A stretch of 64,000 nt of DNA from Imperialibacter sp040222815 (GTDB lineage Bacteria > Bacteroidota > Bacteroidia > Cytophagales > Cyclobacteriaceae). Below are positions 1 to 7,519 of the stretch, in pieces; positions within the stretch are counted from its first letter, which is position 1; each line of letters begins with the position of its first letter. Below the pieces are notes generated by a model that saw only the letters and a list, made by a program, of their open reading frames with translations, had not been told where the DNA came from and did no database searches. The translations under genes and the position numbers were made by a program. The DNA lies in NCBI RefSeq assembly GCF_040222815.1, contig NZ_JAVKCH010000027.1:1-64000 (forward strand). Direction: 5' to 3'.

Positions 1-10
1 GGAATGATGA

Positions 11-160
11 AGTGTGCTGTCAGGGGACAGCCCACGGGTACGGGAGTACCAACGCACGCAGTTTGGCGGCTGGCCCTGGCCCAATCACGAGCATGTGCAT
101 GCGAGAGAAAAGGGCAGGTTCGCCATCCACGCCGATGGTAAGGTAGAGGAGAAGGGGTAA
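11..160 (+). CDS. 3' end of an unidentified gene (partial or broken)
   Basis: A frame is open from base 11 to a TAA at 158-160 and ends in a charged tail with the motif GGWPWPNHEHVHA followed by REKGRFAIHADGKVEEKG-type residues. Two in-frame TGA codons lie at 5-10, so in this frame it cannot continue upstream; a different frame is open over bases 3-60, which would fit a frameshift or a short gene. The Trp/Pro/His-rich motif looks protein-like rather than random, and a strong terminator follows directly. I do not recognise the family, so no function is given. Confidence 0.3.
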   Translation, partial: SVLSGDSPRVREYQRTQFGGWPWPNHEHVHAREKGRFAIHADGKVEEKG

Positions 161-179
161 CGGGTAAAGAGGGTAACGA

Positions 180-228
180 GTAAAGAGGTCGCTCTGTGCA
201 AGCCGCAGGAGCGCCCTCTTTACTTTTT
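180..228 (+). terminator. Rho-independent terminator
   Basis: A 15-bp stem with one mismatch pairs bases 180-194 with 209-223 (GTAAAGAGG plus CGCTC on the left arm), enclosing a 14-nt loop, and is followed by TTTTTAA. It closes the partial gene at the window start. Confidence 0.75.
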
Positions 229-357
229 AACAGACCCTTTCTTTCCATCGTTCGGGCCTGATGTCTTCACCTGCCGGCAGAAATACCCGCACAAATACCC
301 TCCTCCCCTGATACAATTTGCCATACGGCACTGATACCCTCAAACGGCGCTACCCGG

Positions 358-365
358 GATATTTG
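358..365 (+). promoter_or_regulatory. Possible -7 promoter box for the gene starting at 380
   Basis: GATATTTG matches the Bacteroidota -7 consensus TAnnTTTG at every fixed base except the first. It lies 14 bases before ATG 380, which argues that translation starts at 380 and not at the upstream GTG at 365. No clear -33 TTG was found. Confidence 0.35.
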
Positions 366-379
366 TGCAAAAAACACCT

Positions 380-1243
380 ATGCGCAAATTAGCACTTACC
401 CTATTCGCAGTTGTCGTCACGCTGAGCCAAGTCAAAGCACAGAGTTACTCTTACACCGTTCTTGAAAACGACCCGGAAAAGGCTTATACCAAGTTCGTGG
501 CACCCGAATTTGGCTCAGAGTTTTCCGGTGCCAACTTAAGCATACTAGTGGGTGCCAATGCCCGCATGGGCATTTCTGATAAGCTGGCATTTGAAGGCGA
601 TGCCCAAATAGATATTTGGCAGTTCGAGGGCAAGGGGCTTGGCTATCACCTGGAAGGCGGCATTTTTCTTCCCTTAAAAACAAAAACGAAGATAAAAGAC
701 GTGCCGGTTATCCTGAGCTACAATCCCTACGCAGATACCAAATATGAAAATGGCAGGCAATACAACATAGAAGAAACCAAATACCTCAATATCGCCGACA
801 TGGACTACAAAGACCAATATGGAATGCGGGGCGGTATCTACACCCGTGGGCTCGGCGTTGAAAGCGACGGTATACAGGCAGCAGCAGCGGTGGGAAGCCT
901 ATCGCTTGTGGGGCCTTATATTGGCGTGCAAAAAACCTCTCAGGCTTACGTAAAGACAAAAATCAACGACGATATTGACAGAATCGGCGCTGGCTTTGGC
1001 AGGTACTTCATCGACGTCATGCTCTTTCCAGTGAGAAGCTTAAGCGACGAAGCCATTGCTCCTGAGTTGAAGAAAGACAAGTTTGTTGGCTGGCGTGGTG
1101 GCTTTCAGTGGTACCTCGATCCCCACGACGGAGAGTACAAGCGCCTGATGAACAGTGTGTTTACTGCCGAAATTGGCTCAAGACCGTATACTGGCTTCTA
1201 CCTCAACATGACCTGGGGCTTTGCTTTTATGAACCAGCGGTAA
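380..1243 (+). CDS. Exported protein, probably outer-membrane or periplasmic, unknown family
   Basis: The 287-residue product starts with a clean signal peptide (MRKLALTLF, hydrophobic core, cleavage expected after VKAQ). The remainder alternates polar and hydrophobic residues, contains many Gly and aromatic residues, and ends in NMTWGFAFMNQR, a pattern common in beta-rich outer-membrane proteins. A GTG 15 bases upstream gives a longer frame, but it overlaps a promoter-like box. The gene stands alone between terminators. I do not recognise the family; a beta-barrel or surface location is an inference from composition only. Confidence 0.8.
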   Translation: MRKLALTLFAVVVTLSQVKAQSYSYTVLENDPEKAYTKFVAPEFGSEFSGANLSILVGANARMGISDKLAFEGDAQIDIWQFEGKGLGYHLEGGIFLPLKTKTKIKDVPVILSYNPYADTKYENGRQYNIEETKYLNIADMDYKDQYGMRGGIYTRGLGVESDGIQAAAAVGSLSLVGPYIGVQKTSQAYVKTKINDDIDRIGAGFGRYFIDVMLFPVRSLSDEAIAPELKKDKFVGWRGGFQWYLDPHDGEYKRLMNSVFTAEIGSRPYTGFYLNMTWGFAFMNQR

Positions 1244-1260
1244 ATAAGTTACCACAAAGG

Positions 1261-1288
1261 CTTTCGGCTGGCTTGTGCCAGCCGAAAG
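1261..1288. terminator. Bidirectional hairpin between convergent genes
   Basis: A perfect 12-bp stem (CTTTCGGCTGGC at 1261-1272 with its complement at 1277-1288) has a TTGT loop. It lies between the end of the exported-protein gene and the end of the isomerase gene, so it can serve both; the T-tracts are weak. Confidence 0.6.
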
Positions 1289-1308
1289 CTTTCCTCACAC
1301 ACCAAATT

Positions 1309-2181
1309 TTACTTTTTATTGAGCAAGTACTTATTGAGCAACTCTTTTCCTTTCTTAATTTCAGCCCTGCCGCTCGACTCAATGCCATACCAGCCGCTGT
1401 ACCCTGAGTCTTTGGCCATGTTGATCATTTTGGCTGTCAGCTCCTCAGTGGGTTGGTTGCGGTAGCTCATGCCGTGCGCATAAGGCAGCGTCTTTTCGAG
1501 GTACTTCACATTGTCAAAGTCGTCCATGGGGCGGCGCCAGTCGGGGTAGGTGCCAAAATACAGGTTGTTCACCTCCTGCATCAGCCTCACCATCCAGTCG
1601 CCGTCGTTCGAAACTCCACCGTGGTTTTCAATGACCACCTTTATACCGGCCTCCATGGCATACTCCAGCAGCATATTGTACGATTCCACTGCCCATTTCA
1701 GCGCTTCTTCCGGGTTGGCACCTTCCGGTCCTCTGCAGTTGGTGCGTATGGCATGGCAGCCCAGGTACTGGGCGATGTCGATCCACTTGCGGTGATTGAT
1801 CACAAACTGCTTACGACCCTCTTTGGTGTCGGAGGCTCCGTCGCCTTCGGCGTCTACCATGATCAGCACATTTTTCACACCGTGGTCGGCGGCGTTCTTG
1901 TTAAGCTGCTTCAGGTAGTTTTCGTGAGGCACTTCCATGAGTGTGTTCACATACTCTATACCGTTCAAACCAAAGTCTTCCCTGGCGACTTTAGCAAAAT
2001 CCAGGGTTTTCCATTTCCCCTCTCTCACCTCATCCACCAGCGACCATTGGGCCAGCGAAATATCATCCTTCATAATGATAGGGGTTGACGGTTTCTTTTT
2101 GGAGGCCGCAAAGGCTGCGGGCCCCATCAGGGAGGCGGCACCAACAGCCGCTGTTTTTCCCATAAAATCTCTTCTGTTCAT
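1309..2181 (-). CDS. Sugar phosphate isomerase/epimerase family TIM-barrel protein, Tat signal
   Basis: The 290-residue product begins with a twin-arginine signal (NRRDFMGKTAAVGAASLMGPAAFA), so it is predicted to be folded in the cytoplasm and exported. The rest is a xylose-isomerase-like TIM barrel (AP endonuclease 2 family); VVIENHGG near residue 185 carries the metal-binding Glu typical of the family, and GYSGWYGIESSG gives a second acidic position near the C-terminus. It lies 89 bases downstream of a Tat-exported Gfo/Idh/MocA gene on the same strand. In Bacteroidota such pairs act on sugars or sugar-like compounds, for instance 3-keto-glycosides or inositols; the substrate cannot be read from the sequence. 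Confidence 0.88.
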   Translation of the reverse strand: MNRRDFMGKTAAVGAASLMGPAAFAASKKKPSTPIIMKDDISLAQWSLVDEVREGKWKTLDFAKVAREDFGLNGIEYVNTLMEVPHENYLKQLNKNAADHGVKNVLIMVDAEGDGASDTKEGRKQFVINHRKWIDIAQYLGCHAIRTNCRGPEGANPEEALKWAVESYNMLLEYAMEAGIKVVIENHGGVSNDGDWMVRLMQEVNNLYFGTYPDWRRPMDDFDNVKYLEKTLPYAHGMSYRNQPTEELTAKMINMAKDSGYSGWYGIESSGRAEIKKGKELLNKYLLNKK

Positions 2182-2270
2182 ATCGTAGGTGTTTAAATCT
2201 TCTTTTGGTTAGCCTTGTCGGTGCAAGTGGTGCCACCAACAAGTTGTGGGCACGACAATCCTGCATTCTC

Positions 2271-3785
2271 TTACAGCTCCCAGCCTTTCCTGTATTCTCT
2301 TCTGAGGAACTTGTTCGCCTCGGCGTCGTTCGTTATTTCCATCTTCGCCGAGTCATACACCACCCGTTTGCCCGCTCGCAGAGCAACAGCGCCCAGGTTG
2401 ATGGTCTCCGAAATAGCCCCCGCATAAAGGAAGCTTCCAGGTGACTGCGTTTTACTTTGAAAAGCATCGATCCATACATCGTCGCCCCGTACCGTGGTTT
2501 CCTCGGGGGCAGGCTTCCCTGCCTGATAGCTTTTCATCCTGGCTTCGGGCAGCAACACTGGGTTCTCGCACCTGAACTCCGCCAAAATCTTTCCCTTGTC
2601 TCCCACGAACATCATGCCTTCCTGCGGCATGTCCTTGCCATCTATTTCCAGCTCTTCAGGAGTCGGGGGTTTCATGCCTCCGTCGTACCAGAAAAGGTCG
2701 AAGGCAGGGAGTGTCCCTTGTTTGGCAAACTTGAACCGAACGATACTGGAATAAGGGAAGGCAACGTCATTCACCACCGCTTTACTGACACCATCTACTG
2801 TCGTTCGGGTGGTTGTGCCATAGGCTTCAGCACTGTAGGCAGGTGTTTTCACTCCCAAAGTCAGGAAAAGCGGCCACAGGCTGTAGTGGCCCATGTCGGC
2901 TATGCTGCCTCCACCGAAGTCGTACCAGCCCCGGAACACGCAGTGGGCATAGTTGGGGTGGTAGGGCCGATCAGGCACAGGGCCGAGCCACAAGTCCCAG
3001 TTGAAGCCATCGGGCACAGCCGGTTTGTCGGTCGGGTTTTGCGTCCACTGCTGCCATACCGGGCGGTACGACCAGTTGTGAATTTCCTTAAGGTTGCCAA
3101 TGGCTCCTTCGTCAATCCATTTTTTCACCAAATCATTGCCACTCCGCTTGCTCCAGGCTAATAAGTGGGTGCTCGTGCCGGTTTTTCTCGCCGTGTCTAT
3201 GGTCAGCTTAGTTTCGTGCATCCGGTTGGCAATGGGCTTATGAATCACCACATGTTTGCCTTTTTTCATGGCTGCTATCGACACGGTGGCGTGCAGGTGA
3301 TCGGGCGTCATCACCTTCACCGCATCGATGTCTGTTTCCTTCTCCAGCAGCTCCCTGAAGTCTTCGTATGATTGACACCCCTTGTACTTTCCGGATGGCT
3401 TGTTCTTAGCGTAGTATCTCGTCACAAAATCGTGACCTACATCCCTTCCGCCCATAATCCCATTGAAGTTCGCCCCCCAGGAGTCGTCACCCAGCGCCTT
3501 TCTGATGCTGTTTCTTATGCCGTAAGGTGACCAGTCGATATAGTCGGTGCTAAGTTTGTTAGGATCGCAAACGGACGTGATTTGCAGCTTGGGATTGGCG
3601 ATAAGGCCGACCATTTCCCGCATGCCCTGGGTGCCGCAGCCAATGTAGGCCAGGTTGAGCTTGTCGCTGGGAGCAACATAACCTACACCTCCCACAACAT
3701 GCCTGGGAACAATAGTAAATGCCATCGACGCCAAAGCAGCCGACCCGACGAACTCCCGCCGGTTGATTTTTCTTGCTGGTGCCAT
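2271..3785 (-). CDS. Gfo/Idh/MocA family NAD(P)-dependent oxidoreductase, Tat signal
   Basis: This 504-residue protein has a Tat signal (NRREFVGSAALASMAF), then a Rossmann fold with the nucleotide-binding run NLAYIGCGTQGM near residue 44 and the family helix-strand VKVMTPDHLHATVSIAAMKKGKHVVIHKP. The usual EKP is HKP here, as in several exported relatives. The C-terminal half (GGGSIADMGHYSLWP) matches the substrate domain with its conserved His. It is the promoter-proximal gene of a two-gene unit with the isomerase. The family oxidises or reduces sugars and related polyols; the substrate is not evident. A second, more distant Gfo/Idh/MocA gene lies at 5996-7396. Confidence 0.92.
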   Translation of the reverse strand: MAPARKINRREFVGSAALASMAFTIVPRHVVGGVGYVAPSDKLNLAYIGCGTQGMREMVGLIANPKLQITSVCDPNKLSTDYIDWSPYGIRNSIRKALGDDSWGANFNGIMGGRDVGHDFVTRYYAKNKPSGKYKGCQSYEDFRELLEKETDIDAVKVMTPDHLHATVSIAAMKKGKHVVIHKPIANRMHETKLTIDTARKTGTSTHLLAWSKRSGNDLVKKWIDEGAIGNLKEIHNWSYRPVWQQWTQNPTDKPAVPDGFNWDLWLGPVPDRPYHPNYAHCVFRGWYDFGGGSIADMGHYSLWPLFLTLGVKTPAYSAEAYGTTTRTTVDGVSKAVVNDVAFPYSSIVRFKFAKQGTLPAFDLFWYDGGMKPPTPEELEIDGKDMPQEGMMFVGDKGKILAEFRCENPVLLPEARMKSYQAGKPAPEETTVRGDDVWIDAFQSKTQSPGSFLYAGAISETINLGAVALRAGKRVVYDSAKMEITNDAEANKFLRREYRKGWEL

Positions 3786-3935
3786 AGTTTAAGTAGTTAG
3801 AGCGTTCTATAGTTGTTTCGATACATGGAACGTACTATAAGTTACCACCCGGCTATGAAGATCACAAAGCAAAAGTGTTGAATGGGGAAATTGTTGGCGG
3901 AAACACTGGTGTATTAAGCCATCGCTGGCAAGTGG

Positions 3936-4104
3936 CTAGGCCAACGGCACCTCATAGTATTCCAGCGCCCATTCAAGCATAAACCTGACCCGGTTGGGCA
4001 CTACCTTGTAAACGATCAACTGTGGATTGTCAACGCTGCCCAGATAGTGCTGCAACAGGCGGTTACTGTTCCAGATGTCTTCCAGCAAAGCCCTGTCAAT
4101 CACC
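3936..4104 (-). pseudogene. Displaced 3' end of a pyridoxamine 5'-phosphate oxidase-like gene
   Basis: These 169 bases are collinear, without any gap, with 4783-4951, the 3' end of the intact flavin-binding gene. By hand count about 148 of 169 bases match, and reading from the TAG at 3936-3938 the 55 encoded residues are the same as in the intact protein apart from one Ile/Val change. Similarity stops abruptly at 4104, so the piece lacks the first two thirds of the gene and any start. Nearly all differences are silent, so both copies evolved as working genes before one was truncated. It forms the left flank of the hicAB remnant. Confidence 0.9.
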
Positions 4105-4374
4105 TCTTTTTACATTTGAGTGACGCAGGGCTATTGTGTATTTAAATGCATTGAGTCTTTGACGCTTTCCACCAAAGAAGCTACAAAAGATCTGCCACAC
4201 TTTGATATAAACCGAGTCGGAGACTCCCTGCTATTACCTATCCGGGAGCCCTTTGGAACACCAGGCAAAGTTGGTGGAAAACGACCCATTTGACTTATCT
4301 ATCGTTTGAAATGCCGGATGAATTTATTTGCAAATTGGCCCACAGTAAACGGTTAATTATCAATTTCACCTTGC

Positions 4375-4515
4375 ATGGGCAGGCACGAAAAACTATTAAT
4401 CAAAATTCTACGTGGAACTTCCGATAAAAATATCGGGTTTGAGGAATTCAGAAACTTGCTACTGCACATAGGGTTTGTTGTGAAATATCAGATTAACTTG
4501 AGAGAGAATGAATAA
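4375..4515 (+). pseudogene. hicA: HicA-like toxin, internally deleted
   Basis: A 46-codon frame starts MGRHEKLLIKILRGTSDKN and continues FEEFRNLLLHIGF, the N-terminal helix and first strand of HicA mRNA interferases of the type found in this phylum. It then jumps to KYQINLREN and stops, so the G-S-H-H-[IF] region with the catalytic His and the C-terminal strands of the roughly 75-85 residue family are missing. The TAA overlaps the ATG of hicB by 8 bases, the normal order and coupling of hicAB. I infer a toxin inactivated by deletion; the reading frame itself is directly visible. Confidence 0.75.
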
Positions 4516-4726
4516 TAAACCCAGGTACGAAATAATTATTTACTGGAGCAAAGAAGACGATGCATTTGTCGCTGAAGTACCAGAACTGGCTGGGTGTGCC
4601 GCAGATGGAGAAACATATCAGGCGGCTTTGGCAAATGTCGAAGTGGTGATAGAGGAATGGATAGAAACTGCCGTTGCGAACGGACGAAATATACCAACTC
4701 CCAAAGGAAAGCTGATGTTCGCATGA
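4508..4726 (+). CDS. hicB: HicB-family antitoxin
   Basis: The 72-residue product has the HicB fold signature YEIIIYWSKEDDAFVAEVPEL followed by AGCAADGETYQAALANVEVVIEEWIE and a short basic end. It is the short form without the C-terminal DNA-binding domain. In the family it binds and silences HicA, which here is truncated upstream and overlapping, so the antitoxin has no obvious working partner in this window. The pair lies between two copies of the 3' end of the neighbouring flavin-binding gene, which suggests it arrived as a small insert. Confidence 0.9.
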   Translation: MNNKPRYEIIIYWSKEDDAFVAEVPELAGCAADGETYQAALANVEVVIEEWIETAVANGRNIPTPKGKLMFA

Positions 4727-4782
4727 GCAGGCTATTCTAATTCTAAAGCACTTCGTAACGCTGTGTATAGCGGTTCAACGAC

Positions 4783-5229
4783 TTACGCCAGCGGCACCTC
4801 ATAATACTCCAGCGCCCACTCCAGCATGAAGCGTACCCGGTTGGGCACTATTTTATACACAATCAGCTGGGGATTATCAACGCTGCCCAGATAGTGTTGC
4901 AACAGGCGGTTGCTGTTCCAGATGTCTTCCAGCAAAGCCCTGTCAATCACCACTTCTGCCACGCCGGTGATACGCACCTGGTTATGCTCTTCGTCGACAT
5001 AACAAAGCTCCACTTTGGGGTTGGTGGCAATTTCCGCCGTCTTTCCGTAGCTTTTCAGATTAGCCACATACACAGTAAAACCGTCCGTTCGCACCGGCGA
5101 CACGGGCCGCAGCCTGGGCTGGTCGTTGTCGATGGTAGCCAGCACAGGGAATTTCACCTTTTTTACAAGCTCGGCAGCCAGCTGTGGTACTTTGGCAGGG
5201 TCGATAGGTTCGGGTGTAGGTTTCGGCAT
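4783..5229 (-). CDS. Pyridoxamine 5'-phosphate oxidase family (FMN-binding split barrel) protein
   Basis: The 148-residue product has the split-barrel pattern of the PNPOx-like family: FPVLATIDNDQPRLRPVSPV near residue 35, the strand TVYVANLKSYGKTAEIATNPKVELCY, and a C-terminal strand KIVPNRVRFMLEW. Such small proteins bind FMN or F420-like cofactors and reduce diverse substrates; true pyridoxal oxidase activity cannot be assumed. The last 56 codons are duplicated at 3936-4104 on the far side of hicAB, so this gene's 3' end may have been supplied by the insert. The ATG start is supported by the charged MPKPTPEPIDP leader and lack of alternatives. Confidence 0.88.
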   Translation of the reverse strand: MPKPTPEPIDPAKVPQLAAELVKKVKFPVLATIDNDQPRLRPVSPVRTDGFTVYVANLKSYGKTAEIATNPKVELCYVDEEHNQVRITGVAEVVIDRALLEDIWNSNRLLQHYLGSVDNPQLIVYKIVPNRVRFMLEWALEYYEVPLA

Positions 5230-5335
5230 AGGTCTCTGTTCTTAGTGAGCTAAAATTAACGGTTTCCTTTGAAAAACAGCAGGATAAAAACCATCCCGCT
5301 ATTGGTTAAATTACGTCTCCTGAATACCTTCGTTC

Positions 5336-5971
5336 ATGCGTCTCCTTTACCTTTTTCTCGCCCTGGCGGCCATTGTGCTGATCTCCTTCTTCATCTGGGG
5401 CGATCCGCTCATGGAGACTTTCTCTATGGACGGCTCCGTTAGCTGGCTCAGCCAGTATGGCAGCTGGGCCTGGCTCATGGGCATTGTGCTGCTGATGGGC
5501 GACTTGCTGCTCCCGCTACCTGCCACGCTTGTCATGTCTGCCCTGGGTTATATTTATGGCCCTGTAGTCGGCGGACTCATTAGTGCAGCCGGTTCGTTCA
5601 TCACAGGTTCTTTCGGCTACTGGCTGTGCCGCATGATGGGAGAAAAGGCCGCTATTAAACTGCTGGGCGCAAAGGACTACGAAAAAGGAAAGAAGCTATC
5701 CGGCAAAATAGGCGGCTGGGTGGTGGTGCTTTCCCGCTGGCTACCGGTATTTCCTGAGGTGATTTCGTGCATGGCCGGCATGGTGCGCATGAATGCCACA
5801 CACTTTCACCTGGCGCTGGCCAGCAGTGCCATCCCCATGGGCTTTGTTTTTGCTTTTATCGGAAGTGCGGGGACAGAGAATCCTACCATTGCAGTGATAT
5901 TAAGCGCAGGGCTGCCTCCGCTGATTTGGCTTGCCATCAGGCCCATTTTTAAGGCAAGGCTTACAGCGTAA
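5336..5971 (+). CDS. DedA/VTT-domain integral membrane protein
   Basis: The 211-residue product has an N-terminal membrane helix (LLYLFLALAAIVLISFFIW), then the VTT (SNARE-associated) core: re-entrant segment GDLLLPLPATLVMSALGYIYG, a small-residue helix with FGYWLCRMMGEKAA, the amphipathic stretch KLSGKIGGWVVVLSRWLPVFPEVIS, and two further helices. The acidic and arginine residues in the re-entrant region and LSRWLP fit DedA proteins, which move lipid carriers or phospholipids across the inner membrane. It is divergent from the flavin-binding gene and convergent with the next oxidoreductase. The specific lipid is not known. Confidence 0.9.
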   Translation: MRLLYLFLALAAIVLISFFIWGDPLMETFSMDGSVSWLSQYGSWAWLMGIVLLMGDLLLPLPATLVMSALGYIYGPVVGGLISAAGSFITGSFGYWLCRMMGEKAAIKLLGAKDYEKGKKLSGKIGGWVVVLSRWLPVFPEVISCMAGMVRMNATHFHLALASSAIPMGFVFAFIGSAGTENPTIAVILSAGLPPLIWLAIRPIFKARLTA

Positions 5972-5995
5972 GCCCCGCCTTCACACACATAGCTA

Positions 5996-7396
5996 TTAAA
6001 GTCGCTTTACGCTGGGTTTCAAATCTGTTAGGTCAGCAATCCTGATTTTCTTATTGCCTTGCTCTATGCTTTTTCGGGCAGCCACACCAATCAGCACCGC
6101 CATGGCTCCATCACGGCTACCAGCTGCATGACGCAATGGATCGGCCGCATTCGGATCTTTAAAAATCCTGTCCTGTAGTCGGCTGTCGCCGCCGCCATGG
6201 CCCGCTCTCACTCTCGGCACTTTGATCTGCTGATAGTCGGCAAAATTCTTCATCACCATCATCTGGTCAAACTCCTCAGCTTCTTCCTTTTTGCCCTGTG
6301 TCATTTCCAGCTCATGGCGGTTGGCCTGGTCCACCTCGTCTTTGCCCTGCTGCCATGGAATATCCTCCCAACTGTCGAGCCTGCCCTCCATACCATTGAA
6401 AGCCACTCTCCAGCCTTCGTATGGTGAATAGGTCGTCAACGAATAGTTCACCACCACTCCGTTAGCATATTTGATCTGGGCACTCATTTTATCGTAAATG
6501 TTGATATCGTCTTTCCATACGCAGCCGTCTCTCAGGTAGCCATCGTATTTTTCATTGTCGGCGTACAGGCTCATCAGGTTTTTGCTTTTGGTCATATCCC
6601 AGTAAAACTTGCAGTTACTTTTGTGCGGGCATGGCCGGCAGTTGGTGTGCTTGAATTCAGTGTGGTTCTTGCCATAATGCTCCAACTCGCCAAACGCTAC
6701 CACTTCCACCGGGTCGGAATCGATCCACCAGTTGAGCAGATCGAAATGGTGACTGGCCTTGTGCACCCAAAGGCTTCCGCTGTTCTCAACCAACCGGTGC
6801 CAGCGACGGAAGTAATCCGCCCCGTGATACACATTGAGGTACCAATGGAAGTCCACCGAGGTGAGTTTACCGGCTGCATTGTCTGCCAGTTGCTGTTTGA
6901 TAGCCGTGGCCAAAGTAGAATACCTGTAGTTAAAGCCCACAATCACCTTTTTGCCCGACTTGCGCTCAGCATCCAGTATCGCCTGGCATTTGACGTCGTC
7001 GGTCGTCATGGGCTTTTCCGTCAGCACATTGTAACCTTTATTTAGCGATTTGATAACGAATTCATGGTGCGTGGAATCCATGGTGGTAACAATTACCAGA
7101 TCAGGCGTGGTCTTGTCGAGCATGTCATCGAAGTTGTCGAACATTTTGGCATTGGGCGCAAAGTCGTTTTTAGCCAACTCCATCCGCCCTTTGTTCACAT
7201 CATGCAGGCCAACAAACTCAAGGTCGTCGCCGTAGCTGTTAACAACCCTCTTTCCCCAGAAGCCAATTCCCCTTGACCCTGTGCCTACCATTACTACTTT
7301 CCTTTTTGCCCGGCGGGCGAAAGCATTCATGGGATTCACCAACATGGAGCCGGCCACGGCCGCTCCGGTAGTAGCTACAAATGATCTTCTCTGCAT
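5996..7396 (-). CDS. Gfo/Idh/MocA family oxidoreductase, Tat signal
   Basis: This 466-residue enzyme begins MQRRSFVATTGAAVAGSML, a Tat signal, followed by KVVMVGTGSRGIGFWGKRVV (Rossmann Gly motif, about residue 35), VIVTTMDSTHHEFVIKSLNKGYNVLTEKP with the conserved Lys of EKP, and KASHHFDLLNWW in the substrate domain. A cysteine-containing insert, HTNCRPCPHKSNCKFY near residue 255, has four Cys in a compact spacing that could bind a metal. It is a separate transcription unit from the Gfo/Idh gene at 2271-3785 and only distantly similar to it. Sugar or polyol substrate is inferred from the family. Confidence 0.92.
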   Translation of the reverse strand: MQRRSFVATTGAAVAGSMLVNPMNAFARRAKRKVVMVGTGSRGIGFWGKRVVNSYGDDLEFVGLHDVNKGRMELAKNDFAPNAKMFDNFDDMLDKTTPDLVIVTTMDSTHHEFVIKSLNKGYNVLTEKPMTTDDVKCQAILDAERKSGKKVIVGFNYRYSTLATAIKQQLADNAAGKLTSVDFHWYLNVYHGADYFRRWHRLVENSGSLWVHKASHHFDLLNWWIDSDPVEVVAFGELEHYGKNHTEFKHTNCRPCPHKSNCKFYWDMTKSKNLMSLYADNEKYDGYLRDGCVWKDDINIYDKMSAQIKYANGVVVNYSLTTYSPYEGWRVAFNGMEGRLDSWEDIPWQQGKDEVDQANRHELEMTQGKKEEAEEFDQMMVMKNFADYQQIKVPRVRAGHGGGDSRLQDRIFKDPNAADPLRHAAGSRDGAMAVLIGVAARKSIEQGNKKIRIADLTDLKPSVKRL

Positions 7397-7519
7397 ATGT
7401 ATTTAAATAGGTTTCAATCAAGATAACCATTTGTCCCGGGAATTCGAAGCATTTCTTGTCATTCTCCAAATGGCTGATGTGAGCGGCGGCTGCCCTGTTT
7501 TCAAATTTGATTATATTGA

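Noticed and set aside
1453..2088. 211-residue ORF on the plus strand
   Set aside because: Antisense shadow of the isomerase gene, with His/Val-rich composition and no motif.
6623..7045. 140-residue ORF on the plus strand
   Set aside because: Antisense to a conserved Gfo/Idh/MocA gene whose motifs lie exactly here.
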